From Sphingosinicella microcystinivorans (GTDB lineage: Bacteria > Pseudomonadota > Alphaproteobacteria > Sphingomonadales > Sphingomonadaceae): DNA of 64,000 nt. The stretch spans positions 372,001 through 436,000 of the forward strand of contig NZ_CP116005.1 in the NCBI RefSeq assembly GCF_027941835.1, written 5' to 3'. A program made the position numbers and the translations under genes. Below the pieces are notes generated by a model. That model saw only the letters and a list, made by a program, of their open reading frames with translations, did not search any database and was not told where the DNA came from. Positions 18,680 through 27,547 of this stretch are shown piece by piece (the stretch's first letter is position 1; the number at the start of each line of letters is the position of its first letter).

Positions 18680-19738
18680 TCAGGCGGTCGTCCAGCCGGA
18701 CCGGCGCCCCGCCGCCACGATCTCCCACACCGCCATGAACAGCGCCGCGATCACCGGGCCGATGACGATGCCGTTCAGCCCGAACAGCTCGATGCCGCCG
18801 AGCGTCGAGACGAGCACGATATAGTCGGGCATCCGCGCGTCGCGGCCGACGAGGATCGGGCGCAGTAGGTTGTCGATGAGGCCGATGACGAAGAAACCGC
18901 AGAACACCAGCACGACCCCCTGCCAGATCGCGCCCGTGACGAGCAGGTAGATGGCGACCGGCACCCAGACGAGCCCCGTGCCGACCGCCGGGAGCAGCGA
19001 CAGGAATCCCATCAGCACGCCCCACAGCAGCGCGCCGTGGATGCCGAGGCTCCAGAACACGACGCCGCCGACCGCGCCCTGCAGGACGGCGACGACGATG
19101 CTGCCCTTCACCGTCGCGCGGATCACGGTGACGAACTTGGCGATGAGCGCGTTGCGCTGCGCCGGGTGCAGCGGGATCGAGCCGCGCAGCTTCTCGACGA
19201 GCGCGTCCCCGTCGCGCAGGAAGAAGAAGATCAGGTACAGCATCACGCCGAGCCCGACGAGGAAGCCGAACGTCCGCTGCCCGATCACCACGGTCTGCGC
19301 CGCGAGCACCTGGAAGCTGTCGGCGATGCCGTCGGCGATCTTCTCGCGGATGGCGCTGATGTTGCCGAGCCCGACGCGGCGCAGCAGGGAGATCGCCCAG
19401 TCCGGCAGCAGCGCCTGCACCTGCCGGAAATAGCCGCCCACGTCGATCTGGCCCGCCTCGATGCGGGCGTAGATCGCGGTCGCCTCCTGCAGCAGGAAGA
19501 TGCCGAGCGTGATCGCGGGCAGGATCACCATGGCGACGATCACCAGCAGCGTCACGAGCGCGGCGAGGTTCGGATGGCCCCGAAACTTCGCCAGCAACCG
19601 CCGGTTGAGCGGCTCGAACAGGATGGCGGCGATCAGCGCCCAGAGGATCGCGCCGAAGAACGGCAGCAGCACCCACGCGAACGCCAGCGAGACGACGACG
19701 ATGAGGGCGAGAAAGGTTCTGTCTTCGATCTTCCGCAT
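18680..19738 (-). CDS. AI-2E family (PerM/TqsA-like) membrane permease
   Basis: A 352-residue protein of the AI-2E/UPF0118 family. Hydrophobic pairs at the N-terminus (about 8-40 and 58-85) are followed by a soluble stretch and a cluster of helices (about 145-345). The conserved region GFLSLLPAVGTGLVWVPVAIYLL and the IDNLLRPILVG motif are visible. Known members export small molecules or act as sodium/proton antiporters; the substrate here is unknown. It lies between rplL (128 bases upstream, behind a terminator) and the convergent MFS gene. Confidence 0.85.
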   Translation of the reverse strand: MRKIEDRTFLALIVVVSLAFAWVLLPFFGAILWALIAAILFEPLNRRLLAKFRGHPNLAALVTLLVIVAMVILPAITLGIFLLQEATAIYARIEAGQIDVGGYFRQVQALLPDWAISLLRRVGLGNISAIREKIADGIADSFQVLAAQTVVIGQRTFGFLVGLGVMLYLIFFFLRDGDALVEKLRGSIPLHPAQRNALIAKFVTVIRATVKGSIVVAVLQGAVGGVVFWSLGIHGALLWGVLMGFLSLLPAVGTGLVWVPVAIYLLVTGAIWQGVVLVFCGFFVIGLIDNLLRPILVGRDARMPDYIVLVSTLGGIELFGLNGIVIGPVIAALFMAVWEIVAAGRRSGWTTA

Positions 19739-19812
19739 GGCTGCCGCCCGGTCCCTGGCCCCGTACCATACATCAAACGCGCGGCTTTGGAATCAGCCGC
19801 TTATGCCGCATG

Positions 19813-19844
19813 AAAAAAGGGCGGCCCCTTGCGGCGCCGCCCTT
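19813..19844 (-). terminator. rplL terminator
   Basis: On the minus strand an eight-base stem (AGGGCGGC and its complement) with a GC-rich loop is followed by TTTTTT, starting about 22 bases after the rplL stop. It separates the ribosomal protein operon from the permease genes and from rpoBC. Confidence 0.85.
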
Positions 19845-19865
19845 CCATTCGAAAAGCCGTGAAGC

Positions 19866-20249
19866 TTACTTGATCTCGACGGTCGCGCCGGCTTCCTCGA
19901 GCTGCTTCTTGATCTTCTCGGCCTCTTCCTTGTTCACGCCTTCCTTCACCGGCTTCGGGGCGCCCTCGACGAGCGCCTTGGCTTCGCCGAGGCCGAGGTT
20001 GGTGATGGCGCGGACTTCCTTGATGACGTTGATCTTCTTGCCGCCGTCGCCGGTGAGGATCACGTCGAACTCGGTCTTCTCTTCCGCGGCCGGGCCGGCG
20101 TCGCCGCCGCCGGCACCCGGAGCCGCCGCAACCGCGACGGCAGCGGCGGCCGAAACGCCCCACTTCTCTTCGAGGAGCTTCGAAAGCTCGGCCGCTTCGA
20201 GAACGGTGAGCGCGGAAAGGTCGTCAACAATCTTCTGAAGGTCTGCCAT
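19866..20249 (-). CDS. rplL: Ribosomal protein L7/L12
   Basis: A 127-residue stalk protein. The N-terminal dimerisation helix ([31 protein letters not shown], read in two halves) is followed by an Ala/Gly hinge and the C-terminal factor-binding domain ([36 protein letters not shown]). It recruits translation GTPases to the ribosome. It follows rplJ and ends in a terminator, so it is not continuous with rpoB. Confidence 0.98.
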   Translation of the reverse strand: MADLQKIVDDLSALTVLEAAELSKLLEEKWGVSAAAAVAVAAAPGAGGGDAGPAAEEKTEFDVILTGDGGKKINVIKEVRAITNLGLGEAKALVEGAPKPVKEGVNKEEAEKIKKQLEEAGATVEIK

Positions 20250-20317
20250 TTTAAGTCTCCATGCGGGCCACGCGGCCCAATGTTTGGTGTTGGTCGTAAG
20301 AGCCTGTCCGGACTGGC

Positions 20318-20833
20318 TTACGCGGCGTCCTTGGCCGCATAGGCACCCATGACACGCGCCAGCTGGCCTGCGGGCGCCTGGACGATCTGAACGAGCTTGG
20401 TCGCCGGCGCATTGATGAGGCCGACGATCTTGGCGCGCAGTTCGTCAAGCGACGGCAGCGATGCCAGTTGCTTGATGCCATCCGCATCGAGGACGGTGTC
20501 CCCCATGGCGCCGCCGACGATTTCCAACTTCTCGTTGGTCTTCGCGAAATCGATGGCTGCCTTGGCGGCGGCAACGGGATCACTCGACGTTGCCAGCGCC
20601 GTCGGGCCGACCAGCATGTCGCTGATCCCCGTGTACGGCGTCCCTTCCAGTGCGATCCGGGCGAGCTTGTTCTTCGCGACTTTATAGCCCGCGCCCGCCT
20701 CGCGCATCTTGCCGCGGAGAGCCGTCACCTGGGCGACGGTAAGGCCGTGGTTGCGCGTGATGACGACAACCCCGGTCTCCGAGAAGACGCGGTTGAGCGA
20801 TGCGACGAGCGCCTTTTTTTCAGCGCGATCCAT
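20318..20833 (-). CDS. rplJ: Ribosomal protein L10
   Basis: A 171-residue L10 that anchors L7/L12 dimers to 23S r[22 protein letters not shown] and the [19 protein letters not shown] segment match the RNA-binding domain. The C-terminal helix ([20 protein letters not shown]) carries the L7/L12 sites. A long leader precedes it, with a hairpin at 21020-21058 fitting L10 autoregulation. rplL follows after 68 bases. Confidence 0.98.
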   Translation of the reverse strand: MDRAEKKALVASLNRVFSETGVVVITRNHGLTVAQVTALRGKMREAGAGYKVAKNKLARIALEGTPYTGISDMLVGPTALATSSDPVAAAKAAIDFAKTNEKLEIVGGAMGDTVLDADGIKQLASLPSLDELRAKIVGLINAPATKLVQIVQAPAGQLARVMGAYAAKDAA

Positions 20834-20949
20834 GCTTCACTCCTGGTTTGTCCGTCCGGCGATCGCTCGCCTTCGGGACGGTTGAGCCGAAATCCCGGAC
20901 CATTCCGGGGGTCTCGGCCCGTCCGCGGGGTCGTCGTCTGCATGGGGGC

Positions 20950-21058
20950 GAAAGGAGCCCTTCGGCAGACCCGGTTCGCCATCGCACGGCTGGAACCGGA
21001 AAACTTGTCCCCGTCTCATGCAGGCTGGCGTTTTGAGTTTCCTCCCGGAAACGCCTGC
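20950..21058 (-). promoter_or_regulatory. Ribosomal protein L10 leader
   Basis: The 280-base gap between rplA and rplJ holds a nested hairpin on the minus strand: GCAGGC/GCCTGC (ends at 21058 and 21020) encloses GTTTCC-GGGA-GGAAAC. It is followed by ATGAGACGGGGACAAG and a GGTTC/GAACC stem. The position and shape fit the L10(L12)4-binding leader that represses rplJL translation. Nearer rplA a seven-base GGGGCGG/CCGCCCC stem (about 21077-21107) without a T-run may attenuate transcription. Confidence 0.6.
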
Positions 21059-21113
21059 AATCTCGGACGGTATCTCGGGGCGGCCCGTCTCCGGCCCGCC
21101 CCGCGATTCTGTG

Positions 21114-21815
21114 TCAGGCGGCCGCGCCTGCGGTCGCCGTGTCGATGCGCACGCCCGGCCCCATCGTGGAGCTGATGGCGATCTTGCGCACGTACTTGCC
21201 CTTGGCGCCCGACGGCTTCGCCTTGACGATGGCGTCGACGAAGGCTTCGAAGTTCGCCCTCAAGGCCGCGTCGTCGAAGCTCACCTTGCCGATGCCGCTG
21301 TGGATGATGCCGGCCTTCTCGACGCGGAACTCCACCTGGCCGCCCTTGGCCGCTTCCACGGCCTCGACGACGTTCGGCGTGACGGTGCCGAGCTTCGGGT
21401 TCGGCATCAGGCCCTTGGGGCCCAGCACCTTGCCGAGGCGGCCGACGATGCCCATCATGTCGGGCGTCGCGATCACGCGGTCGAAGTCGCTGCGGCCGTT
21501 CTGGATCTCTTCCATCAGGTCCTCGGCGCCGACGACCTCCGCGCCCGCCTTCTTCGCGTCCTCGGCCTTGTCGCCGCGCGCGAACACCGCGACGCGGACG
21601 TCCTTGCCCGTGCCGCTCGGCAGGCGGACGACGCCGCGGACCATCTGGTCGGCGTGGCGCGGATCGACGCCGAGATTCAGCGCGACCTCGACGGTCTCGT
21701 CGAACTTCGAGCTCGCGAGGCTCTTCACGAGCGCAATGGCTTCGTCGACACCGTAGAGCTTCTCACGGTCGACCTTGCCGGCCAGCGCCTTGGCCTTCTT
21801 CGTCAGCTTGGCCAT
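21114..21815 (-). CDS. rplA: Ribosomal protein L1
   Basis: A 233-residue L1, the stalk-base protein that binds 23S rRNA and, in known cases, represses its own operon m[24 protein letters not shown] opens the protein, and [21 protein letters not shown] and [17 protein letters not shown] are characteristic. Start 21815 has GGAGGG upstream inside the rplK end and sits two bases after the rplK stop, so the pair is translationally linked. Confidence 0.98.
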   Translation of the reverse strand: MAKLTKKAKALAGKVDREKLYGVDEAIALVKSLASSKFDETVEVALNLGVDPRHADQMVRGVVRLPSGTGKDVRVAVFARGDKAEDAKKAGAEVVGAEDLMEEIQNGRSDFDRVIATPDMMGIVGRLGKVLGPKGLMPNPKLGTVTPNVVEAVEAAKGGQVEFRVEKAGIIHSGIGKVSFDDAALRANFEAFVDAIVKAKPSGAKGKYVRKIAISSTMGPGVRIDTATAGAAA

Positions 21816-21817
21816 GT

Positions 21818-22249
21818 TCAGCCCTCCACCACTTCGAGGCCCATCGAGCGCGCGGAGCCCTCGATGATCTTCATTGCCGCGTCGATGTCGTTGGCCGACA
21901 GGTCGACCATCTTCGTCTGCGCGATCTCGCGGACGGCGGAGCGCTTGATCGTCCCGGCGCTCGCCTTGCCCGGCGTCTTGGAGCCGGACTTGAGGTTGGC
22001 CGCCTTCTTCAGAAGGAACGTCGCGGGGGGCGTCTTGGTGACGAACGAGAAGCTGCGGTCGGCGTAGACGGTGATCACCGTCGGCACGGGCGCGCCCTTC
22101 TCCATCTCCTGCGTCTGGGCGTTGAACGCCTTGCAGAATTCCATGATGTTGACGCCGCGCTGACCGAGCGCCGGCCCGAGGGGCGGCGACGGGGTCGCGT
22201 TTGCAGCCGGCACCTGCAGCTTGATATAGCCGGTGATCTTCTTGGCCAT
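21818..22249 (-). CDS. rplK: Ribosomal protein L11
   Basis: A 143-residue L11 that binds the GTPase-associated centre of 23S rRNA. The conserved N-terminal [22 protein letters not shown] and [14 protein letters not shown] are visible, and the C-terminal RNA-binding domain ends [12 protein letters not shown]. It is followed by rplA after two bases. The 120-base gap to nusG has no gene. Confidence 0.98.
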   Translation of the reverse strand: MAKKITGYIKLQVPAANATPSPPLGPALGQRGVNIMEFCKAFNAQTQEMEKGAPVPTVITVYADRSFSFVTKTPPATFLLKKAANLKSGSKTPGKASAGTIKRSAVREIAQTKMVDLSANDIDAAMKIIEGSARSMGLEVVEG

Positions 22250-22369
22250 TTCTCACTCTCTTTCAAGTTTAGCGGTCCAGACGGACGCCCGAAGGCGGCC
22301 TCCCGCAAGCAACGCCCCTTCCCATAAACGGCGCCGCAAACGGCCCCGTAACCGGCAAGGGGTAAAAAA

Positions 22370-22909
22370 CTACTTCGTCCGCTCGACCTGCTCGAAGTCG
22401 AGCTCCACGGGCGTCGCGCGCCCGAAGATCGACACGGACACCTTCACGCGGGCGCGGTCGAAGTCGATTTCCTCGACGAGGCCGTTGAAGCTCGCGAACG
22501 GACCGTCGAGCACGCGCACCTCGTCGCCGATCTCGAAGTTCACCTTCATCTTCGCCTTCGGCGCCTCGATGTGGTGGCCCTTCGTCGACAGGATGCGCGC
22601 CGCCTCGGCCTCGCTGATCGGCGAGGGCTTGCCGCTCGCGCCGAGGAAACCCGTCACCTTCGGCGTGTTCTTCACGAGGTGGAACACGTCGTCGGTCATA
22701 TGCAGCTTCGCCAGCACGTAGCCGGGGAAGTACTTGCGCTCCGCCTGCACCTTCTTGCCGCGGCGGACTTCCGTCACGGTCTCGGTCGGCACCTCGACCT
22801 GCTCGACAAGCGCTTCAAGGCCGAGCCGCTTCGCCTCGTCGAGGATCGAATCGCGGACCTTGTTCTCGAAGTTCGAGTAGGCGTGAATGATGTACCAGCG
22901 CGCGGCCAT
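22370..22909 (-). CDS. nusG: Transcription elongation factor NusG
   Basis: A 179-residue NusG. The NGN domain carries WYIIHAYSNFENKV and the polymerase-binding YVLAKLHMTDDVFHLVKNTP, followed by a linker. The C-terminal KOW domain has GDEVRVLDGPFASFNGLVEEID, which binds S10/NusE or Rho. It couples polymerase with ribosome or Rho. It is 23 bases downstream of secE, the standard bacterial arrangement. Confidence 0.98.
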   Translation of the reverse strand: MAARWYIIHAYSNFENKVRDSILDEAKRLGLEALVEQVEVPTETVTEVRRGKKVQAERKYFPGYVLAKLHMTDDVFHLVKNTPKVTGFLGASGKPSPISEAEAARILSTKGHHIEAPKAKMKVNFEIGDEVRVLDGPFASFNGLVEEIDFDRARVKVSVSIFGRATPVELDFEQVERTK

Positions 22910-22932
22910 TCCCGTGTCCGACCCTTCCCCGT

Positions 22933-23133
22933 TTACTTCGCGATATCGAGCAGGAACTGGACGATTCGGCCCAGCACCTGGTCGACGCCCAGGAAGAACA
23001 GCGACAGGATGGTGGTCATGATGAGCACCATGATCGTCGTCACGATCGTCTCGCGGCGCGTCGGCCAGGTGACCTTCGCGGTCTCCTGACGCACCTGCCG
23101 CACGAACGTGCCCGGATTGGTCATCTTAGCCAT
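22933..23133 (-). CDS. secE: Preprotein translocase subunit SecE
   Basis: A 66-residue SecE with one membrane helix (TIMVLIMTTILSLFFLGVDQVL) preceded by the amphipathic helix FVRQVRQETAKVTWPTRRET, the family signature. It clamps SecY in the Sec translocon of the inner membrane. An alternative ATG three codons in (23124) is possible. It lies between tRNA-Trp and nusG. Confidence 0.96.
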   Translation of the reverse strand: MAKMTNPGTFVRQVRQETAKVTWPTRRETIVTTIMVLIMTTILSLFFLGVDQVLGRIVQFLLDIAK

Positions 23134-23257
23134 CTAACGCGCTCATTTCCCAAACAAAAACAGCCGACCGGCCGCGCCCTTCTCTTCCGGGCGGCGCCGG
23201 TTGACTGGTGAACCTCTACTCGCTCCCGAGCCCCAAATCCGCTCGCCTATCGGAGAC

Positions 23258-23333
23258 TGGCAGGAGTGGAGGGACTCGAACCCACGGCCCTCGGTTTTGG
23301 AGACCGATGCTCTACCAACTGAGCTACACTCCT
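23258..23333 (-). tRNA. trnW: tRNA-Trp (CCA anticodon)
   Basis: A cloverleaf on the minus strand: acceptor stem AGGAGTG/CACTCCT, D-arm GCTC..GAGC, anticodon stem TCGGT/ACCGA with loop CTCCAAA (anticodon CCA), and T-loop TTCGAGT. Discriminator G and an encoded CCA complete 76 bases. Its place just upstream of secE is the common bacterial arrangement. Confidence 0.97.
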
Positions 23334-23580
23334 AGAGCCCGGGAGCCGCGTCTATAATCGGGGGCCTTCCCGCGCGCAAGTCCCGTCGTTCGGGCAACAG
23401 GAGGGGTTGATCCCGCAGCGCGCCTCCGCCCACAATAGGGGAACCCGAGGCAACCGAAGGACGTTCTTCATCCCGCATCGCATGGGCATCGATTCCTCAG
23501 AAGAGACATTCGGCGCAGAGACGTTCAGGGTCGGGACGTGCAGGGCCGAGACGCTCAGGGCCGGCACGACGACGCTGCCG

Positions 23581-24306
23581 ATGCCGCCCCTGCCCGGCAC
23601 CATCGCGCGCCTTTCGGTCTTCCTCGATTTCGACGGCACGCTCGTCGAGCTTGCGCCCACGCCCGATGCCATTCACGTCGCCCCCGGCCTTTCCGCGATG
23701 CTGGAGCGTCTCGCGGCGCATCTGGAGGGGCGGCTCGCCGTCATCAGCGGGCGGGCGCTCGCGGACCTCGACCGGCATCTCGGCACGCGCCGCATCACGC
23801 TTTCCGGCTCGCACGGCGGCGAACTCCGCCTCGCGGCGGCGGATGCGGACGCCCCGCCCGGCTCGGCCTTCCCTGAGCAGGCGCATCTGGAAGCGAGCGC
23901 TTTCGCCGCCGCGCACGGCCTTCTCCTCGAAACCAAGCCGCTCGGCTTCGCCTTCCACTACCGGCAGGCGCCCGGCGCGGGCGCGGCCGTGGAGGCGTTC
24001 GCGCGGCAGCTCGGCACGCGCTACGGGCTCCAGATGAAGTCCGGCAAGATGGTCGCCGAGCTGATGCCGCCGGGGATCGACAAGGGCGGCATCGTCGCGG
24101 CGCTGATGGCGACGCCCGGCTTCCGGGGCAGCACCCCCGTCTTCATCGGGGACGACGTGACGGACGAGGACGGCTTCCGGGCCGCCGCCGCGCACGGCGG
24201 CTTCGGCGTCCTCGTCGGCGAACTCGGCGGCGCGCGCGCGGAGACCGTCGCAACGGCACGCCTCGCCGATGTGAACGACGTTCACAACTGGCTGGCCGGC
24301 CTATGA
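23581..24306 (+). CDS. otsB: Trehalose-6-phosphate phosphatase
   Basis: A 241-residue HAD-superfamily phosphatase that turns trehalose 6-phosphate into trehalose. Motif I is FLDFDGTLVEL. SGRALADLD, the SHGGELR region, PPGIDKGG and motif III/IV FIGDDVTDEDGF are all present. The start at 23581 (MPPLPGT) fits the family; in-frame ATGs at 23407 and 23479 would add an unconserved arm of low complexity, and no start has a convincing ribosome site. The stop overlaps the next gene by ATGA, the first gene of a coupled trehalose cassette. Confidence 0.9.
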   Translation: MPPLPGTIARLSVFLDFDGTLVELAPTPDAIHVAPGLSAMLERLAAHLEGRLAVISGRALADLDRHLGTRRITLSGSHGGELRLAAADADAPPGSAFPEQAHLEASAFAAAHGLLLETKPLGFAFHYRQAPGAGAAVEAFARQLGTRYGLQMKSGKMVAELMPPGIDKGGIVAALMATPGFRGSTPVFIGDDVTDEDGFRAAAAHGGFGVLVGELGGARAETVATARLADVNDVHNWLAGL

Positions 24307-26087
24307 GCAGCCTCGAACTCTGGCCCGTGGGCAACTGTCAGGTCAGCGGCCTCGTCGACACCGCCGGGCGGCTCGTCTGGGGCTGCGTGCCGCGCGTCGA
24401 CGGTGATCCCGCCTTCTGCGCACTGCTCAATGACGACCCCGGCGGCGACGCGGACGGCGCCTGGGCGATCTCGCTCGAAGGGCAGGTCTCGGCCCGGCAG
24501 GCGTACCGGCGCAACACGCCGATCCTCGTCACGCGGCTCGAGGACGTGCACGGCGGCGCGATCGAGATCATCGACTTCTGCCCGCGCTTCGAACGCACCG
24601 GGCGCATGTACCGCCCGGTCGCCTGGGTGCGCGTCGTGAAGCCGGTCGCGGGATCGCCGCGCCTCCGCATCCACCTCGCGCCGATGCGCAGCTACGGCCG
24701 CGAGCGGGCGCCGCGCACCAACGGCACCAACCATGTCCGCTACCTGCTCGGCGACCAGACGCTGCGCCTGACGACCGACGCGCCGGTCGGCTACGTGCTC
24801 GACAGCCGCCCGTTCCGGCTGGAGCGGGCGCTGCACTTCTTCCTCGGGCCGGACGAGCCCTTCGCGGGGAATGTCGCCGACGAGGTGCGGGCGATGCTCG
24901 ACCGCACCGAGACCTACTGGATGCACTGGGTGCGCGGCCTCGCGACGCCGCTCGAATGGCAGGACCACGTGATCCGCGCCGCGATCACGCTGAAGCTCTG
25001 CCAGCACGAGGAGACGGGCGCCATCGTCGCCGCGCTCACCACCTCGATCCCCGAGGCGGCGGGCTCGGGGCGGAACTGGGACTACCGCTACTGCTGGATT
25101 CGCGACGCCTACTACACCGTGCAGGCGCTGAACCGCCTCGGCGCGCTCGACGTGCTCGAAAAATACCTCGCCTACCTCCGCAACATCGTCGATGCCGCCG
25201 ACGGCCACATCCAGCCGCTCTATGGCGTCTCCGGCGAGCGGACGCTGGACGAGACGGTCGCCGAGGGCCTCGCGGGCTATCGCGGCATGGGGCCGGTGCG
25301 CGTCGGCAACGCCGCCTACACGCAGGTCCAGCACGACGTCTACGGCCAGATCGTGCTGCCCAACATCCAGGCGTTCGTGGACCGCCGCCTGCTCCGGACG
25401 GCGAACCTCGACGACTTCCACAGCCTCGAGCACGTCGGCGAGATGGCGTGGGCACGGCACGACACGCCCGATGCCGGGCTCTGGGAGTACCGCACGCGCA
25501 CCGCCGTCCACACCTACAGCGCGGTGATGAGCTGGGCGGCGTGCGACCGGCTGGAGAACGCGGCCCGCATCCTCGGGCTCATCGAGCGCGAGCGGCACTG
25601 GCGCGGCCGCGCCGCGGCCATCCGCGAGGCCATCGAGACGCGCGCATGGTCGGAAGGCGCCGGGCACTTCGGCGCGTCGTTCGGCGGGCAGGAGCTCGAC
25701 GCCAGCCTGCTCCAGCTCGTCGACCTGCGCTTCCTGCCCGCCGACGACCCGCGCATGGCGGCGACCTTCGCCGCCGCCGAGAAGGCGCTGCGGCGCGGCG
25801 AGCACATGCTGCGCTACGACAGCGAGGACGATTTCGGAAAGCCCGAGACCGCCTTCAACATCTGCACGTTCTGGCTGATCGAGGCGCTTTGCCTGCACGG
25901 GCGATGCGACGAGGCCCGCGCGCTTTTCGAACGGATGCTCGGCCACGCCACCGACGCGGGCCTGCTTTCGGAGGACATGGACTTCGAGACCGGCGAGCTG
26001 TGGGGGAACTATCCGCAGACCTATTCGCTGGTCGGCATCATCAACTGTGCGGGACTGCTTTCGAAACCCTGGAGTACCATCCGATGA
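24303..26087 (+). CDS. Glycoside hydrolase family 15 protein
   Basis: A 594-residue GH15 enzyme (glucoamylase/trehalase clan). An N-terminal beta-sandwich (about 1-230) precedes the (alpha/alpha)6 barrel, with the substrate-binding GSGRNWDYRYCWIRDAYYTV and the C-terminal ETGELWGNYPQTYSLVGIINCA, which holds the catalytic base. No signal peptide is seen, so it is cytosolic. It lies between otsB and otsA with ATGA overlaps at both ends. From that context it may hydrolyse trehalose or a short alpha-glucan; the substrate cannot be fixed from sequence. Confidence 0.88.
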   Translation: MSSLELWPVGNCQVSGLVDTAGRLVWGCVPRVDGDPAFCALLNDDPGGDADGAWAISLEGQVSARQAYRRNTPILVTRLEDVHGGAIEIIDFCPRFERTGRMYRPVAWVRVVKPVAGSPRLRIHLAPMRSYGRERAPRTNGTNHVRYLLGDQTLRLTTDAPVGYVLDSRPFRLERALHFFLGPDEPFAGNVADEVRAMLDRTETYWMHWVRGLATPLEWQDHVIRAAITLKLCQHEETGAIVAALTTSIPEAAGSGRNWDYRYCWIRDAYYTVQALNRLGALDVLEKYLAYLRNIVDAADGHIQPLYGVSGERTLDETVAEGLAGYRGMGPVRVGNAAYTQVQHDVYGQIVLPNIQAFVDRRLLRTANLDDFHSLEHVGEMAWARHDTPDAGLWEYRTRTAVHTYSAVMSWAACDRLENAARILGLIERERHWRGRAAAIREAIETRAWSEGAGHFGASFGGQELDASLLQLVDLRFLPADDPRMAATFAAAEKALRRGEHMLRYDSEDDFGKPETAFNICTFWLIEALCLHGRCDEARALFERMLGHATDAGLLSEDMDFETGELWGNYPQTYSLVGIINCAGLLSKPWSTIR

Positions 26088-27493
26088 AACGCCTCATCGT
26101 CATCTCGAACCGCGTGTCCGTGCCGAAGGACCCCGATTCGAACGGCGCCCAGGGCGGCCTCGCCGTGGCGCTCGGCGCCGCGCTTCGCGAGCACCGGGGC
26201 ATCTGGTTCGGCTGGTCGGGCAACGAGACGGAGACGTTCACCGGCCATCTCGACATGCAGCGCCAGCACGGCGTGACGACCGCCACCATCGACCTCGAGC
26301 CGCAGGACATCGACGAATATTACAACGGCTACGCCAACCGCACGCTGTGGCCGCTGTTCCACCACCGCGTCGACCTCACCGAGTACGAGCGCAGCTTCGG
26401 CGAGGGCTACGAGCGGGTGAACCGCCGCTTCGCGGACAGCGTGGCGCCGCTCATCGAGCCGGACGACCTCGTGTGGGTGCACGACTACCACCTGCTGCCG
26501 CTCGGCAAGTTCCTGCAGGATCTCGGCATCCGCAACCGCATCGGGCTGTTCCTGCACATCCCCTGGCCGCCGACGCGCCTGTTCGTGTCGCTGCCGTTCC
26601 ACGAGCGGCTCGTCGAGCACATGCTCCACTACGACGTGATCGGCTTCCAGTCGCAGGAGTGGCTCGAATCCTTCAACCACTATGTCGAGAAGGAGCTCGG
26701 CGGCACGATCTCCGACGACGGCACCATAGAATGGCAGGGCCGCCGCGTGGTCACGCGCGCCTTCCCCATCGGCATCGACTATGCGGAGTTCATGGCCGCG
26801 GCGAAAAGCGACGTCGCCAAGCGCGCGTTCGAGCGGCTGAAATCGAGCGCCGACGGCAAGAAGGTGATCATCGGCGTCGACCGGCTCGACTATTCGAAGG
26901 GCCTCGTCGAGCGCTTCGATTCGTACCACCGCTTCCTCACGGAGCACCCGGAGGCGGCGAAGGACGTGGTGCTGCTCCAGATCGCGCCGCCCTCGCGCGA
27001 GGACGTGTACACCTATCAGGACATCCGCAACACGCTGGAGCGCTCGGCCGGGCACATCAACGGCGCCCACGCCGACATCGACTGGGTGCCGATCCGCTAT
27101 GTGAACCAGGGCTATTCGCGCACGGAGCTGGCGGGCTTCTACCGCGCCTCCCGCGTCGGGCTGGTCACGCCGCTGCGCGACGGCATGAACCTCGTCGCCA
27201 AGGAGTATGTCGCCGCGCAGGACCCGGAGGACCCCGGCGTCCTCATCCTGTCGCGCTTCGCGGGCGCGGCGCTCCAGCTCACCGACGCCCTTCTCGTCAA
27301 CCCGCACAGCAGCGAGGAGGTCGGCGACGCCATCAACACGGCGCTCGCCATGCCGCGCGAGGAGCGCATCCGCCGCTGGCGGAGCATGGTGCGGAGCGTG
27401 CGCGACGAGGACGTGATCGCCTGGCGCGACGACTTCGTCGCGGCCTTGAAAGGCCCGCCCGCCAACGCCAACCCGCGCAAGGCGGCCGCGTAA
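26084..27493 (+). CDS. otsA: Trehalose-6-phosphate synthase
   Basis: A 469-residue GT20 enzyme making trehalose 6-phosphate from glucose 6-phosphate and UDP- or ADP-glucose. It shows LIVISNRVSVP, the HDYHLLPLGKFL motif, FLHIPWPP, the phosphate-binding GVDRLDYSKGL, and LVTPLRDGMNLVAKEYVA. Start 26084 overlaps the GH15 stop (ATGA). Trehalose made here would serve as osmo- or heat protectant. A hairpin with flanking A and T runs follows the stop. Confidence 0.96.
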   Translation: MKRLIVISNRVSVPKDPDSNGAQGGLAVALGAALREHRGIWFGWSGNETETFTGHLDMQRQHGVTTATIDLEPQDIDEYYNGYANRTLWPLFHHRVDLTEYERSFGEGYERVNRRFADSVAPLIEPDDLVWVHDYHLLPLGKFLQDLGIRNRIGLFLHIPWPPTRLFVSLPFHERLVEHMLHYDVIGFQSQEWLESFNHYVEKELGGTISDDGTIEWQGRRVVTRAFPIGIDYAEFMAAAKSDVAKRAFERLKSSADGKKVIIGVDRLDYSKGLVERFDSYHRFLTEHPEAAKDVVLLQIAPPSREDVYTYQDIRNTLERSAGHINGAHADIDWVPIRYVNQGYSRTELAGFYRASRVGLVTPLRDGMNLVAKEYVAAQDPEDPGVLILSRFAGAALQLTDALLVNPHSSEEVGDAINTALAMPREERIRRWRSMVRSVRDEDVIAWRDDFVAALKGPPANANPRKAAA

Positions 27494-27495
27494 AA

Positions 27496-27530
27496 GAAAA
27501 GGCCGGAGACGTTCGTCCCCGGCCTTTCTC
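27496..27530. terminator. Bidirectional terminator between otsA and hsp20
   Basis: A stem GGCCGG.GAC/GTC.CCGGCC with a short loop, preceded by AAAAGAAAA and followed by TTTCTC, lies between the convergent otsA and hsp20 genes and can serve both strands. Confidence 0.75.
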
Positions 27531-27547
27531 GTTCGGATTCAGGGATT

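Noticed and set aside
21077-21107. GC-rich stem after rplA as a full terminator
   Set aside because: There is no T-run, and rplJL downstream would then need a promoter that I cannot see; an attenuator is more likely.
23500-23580. Short imperfect tandem units (GAGACGTTCAGGG-like) before otsB, as a coding arm
   Set aside because: The translated arm is unconserved in type and the family starts later; the repeats are only two or three loose copies.
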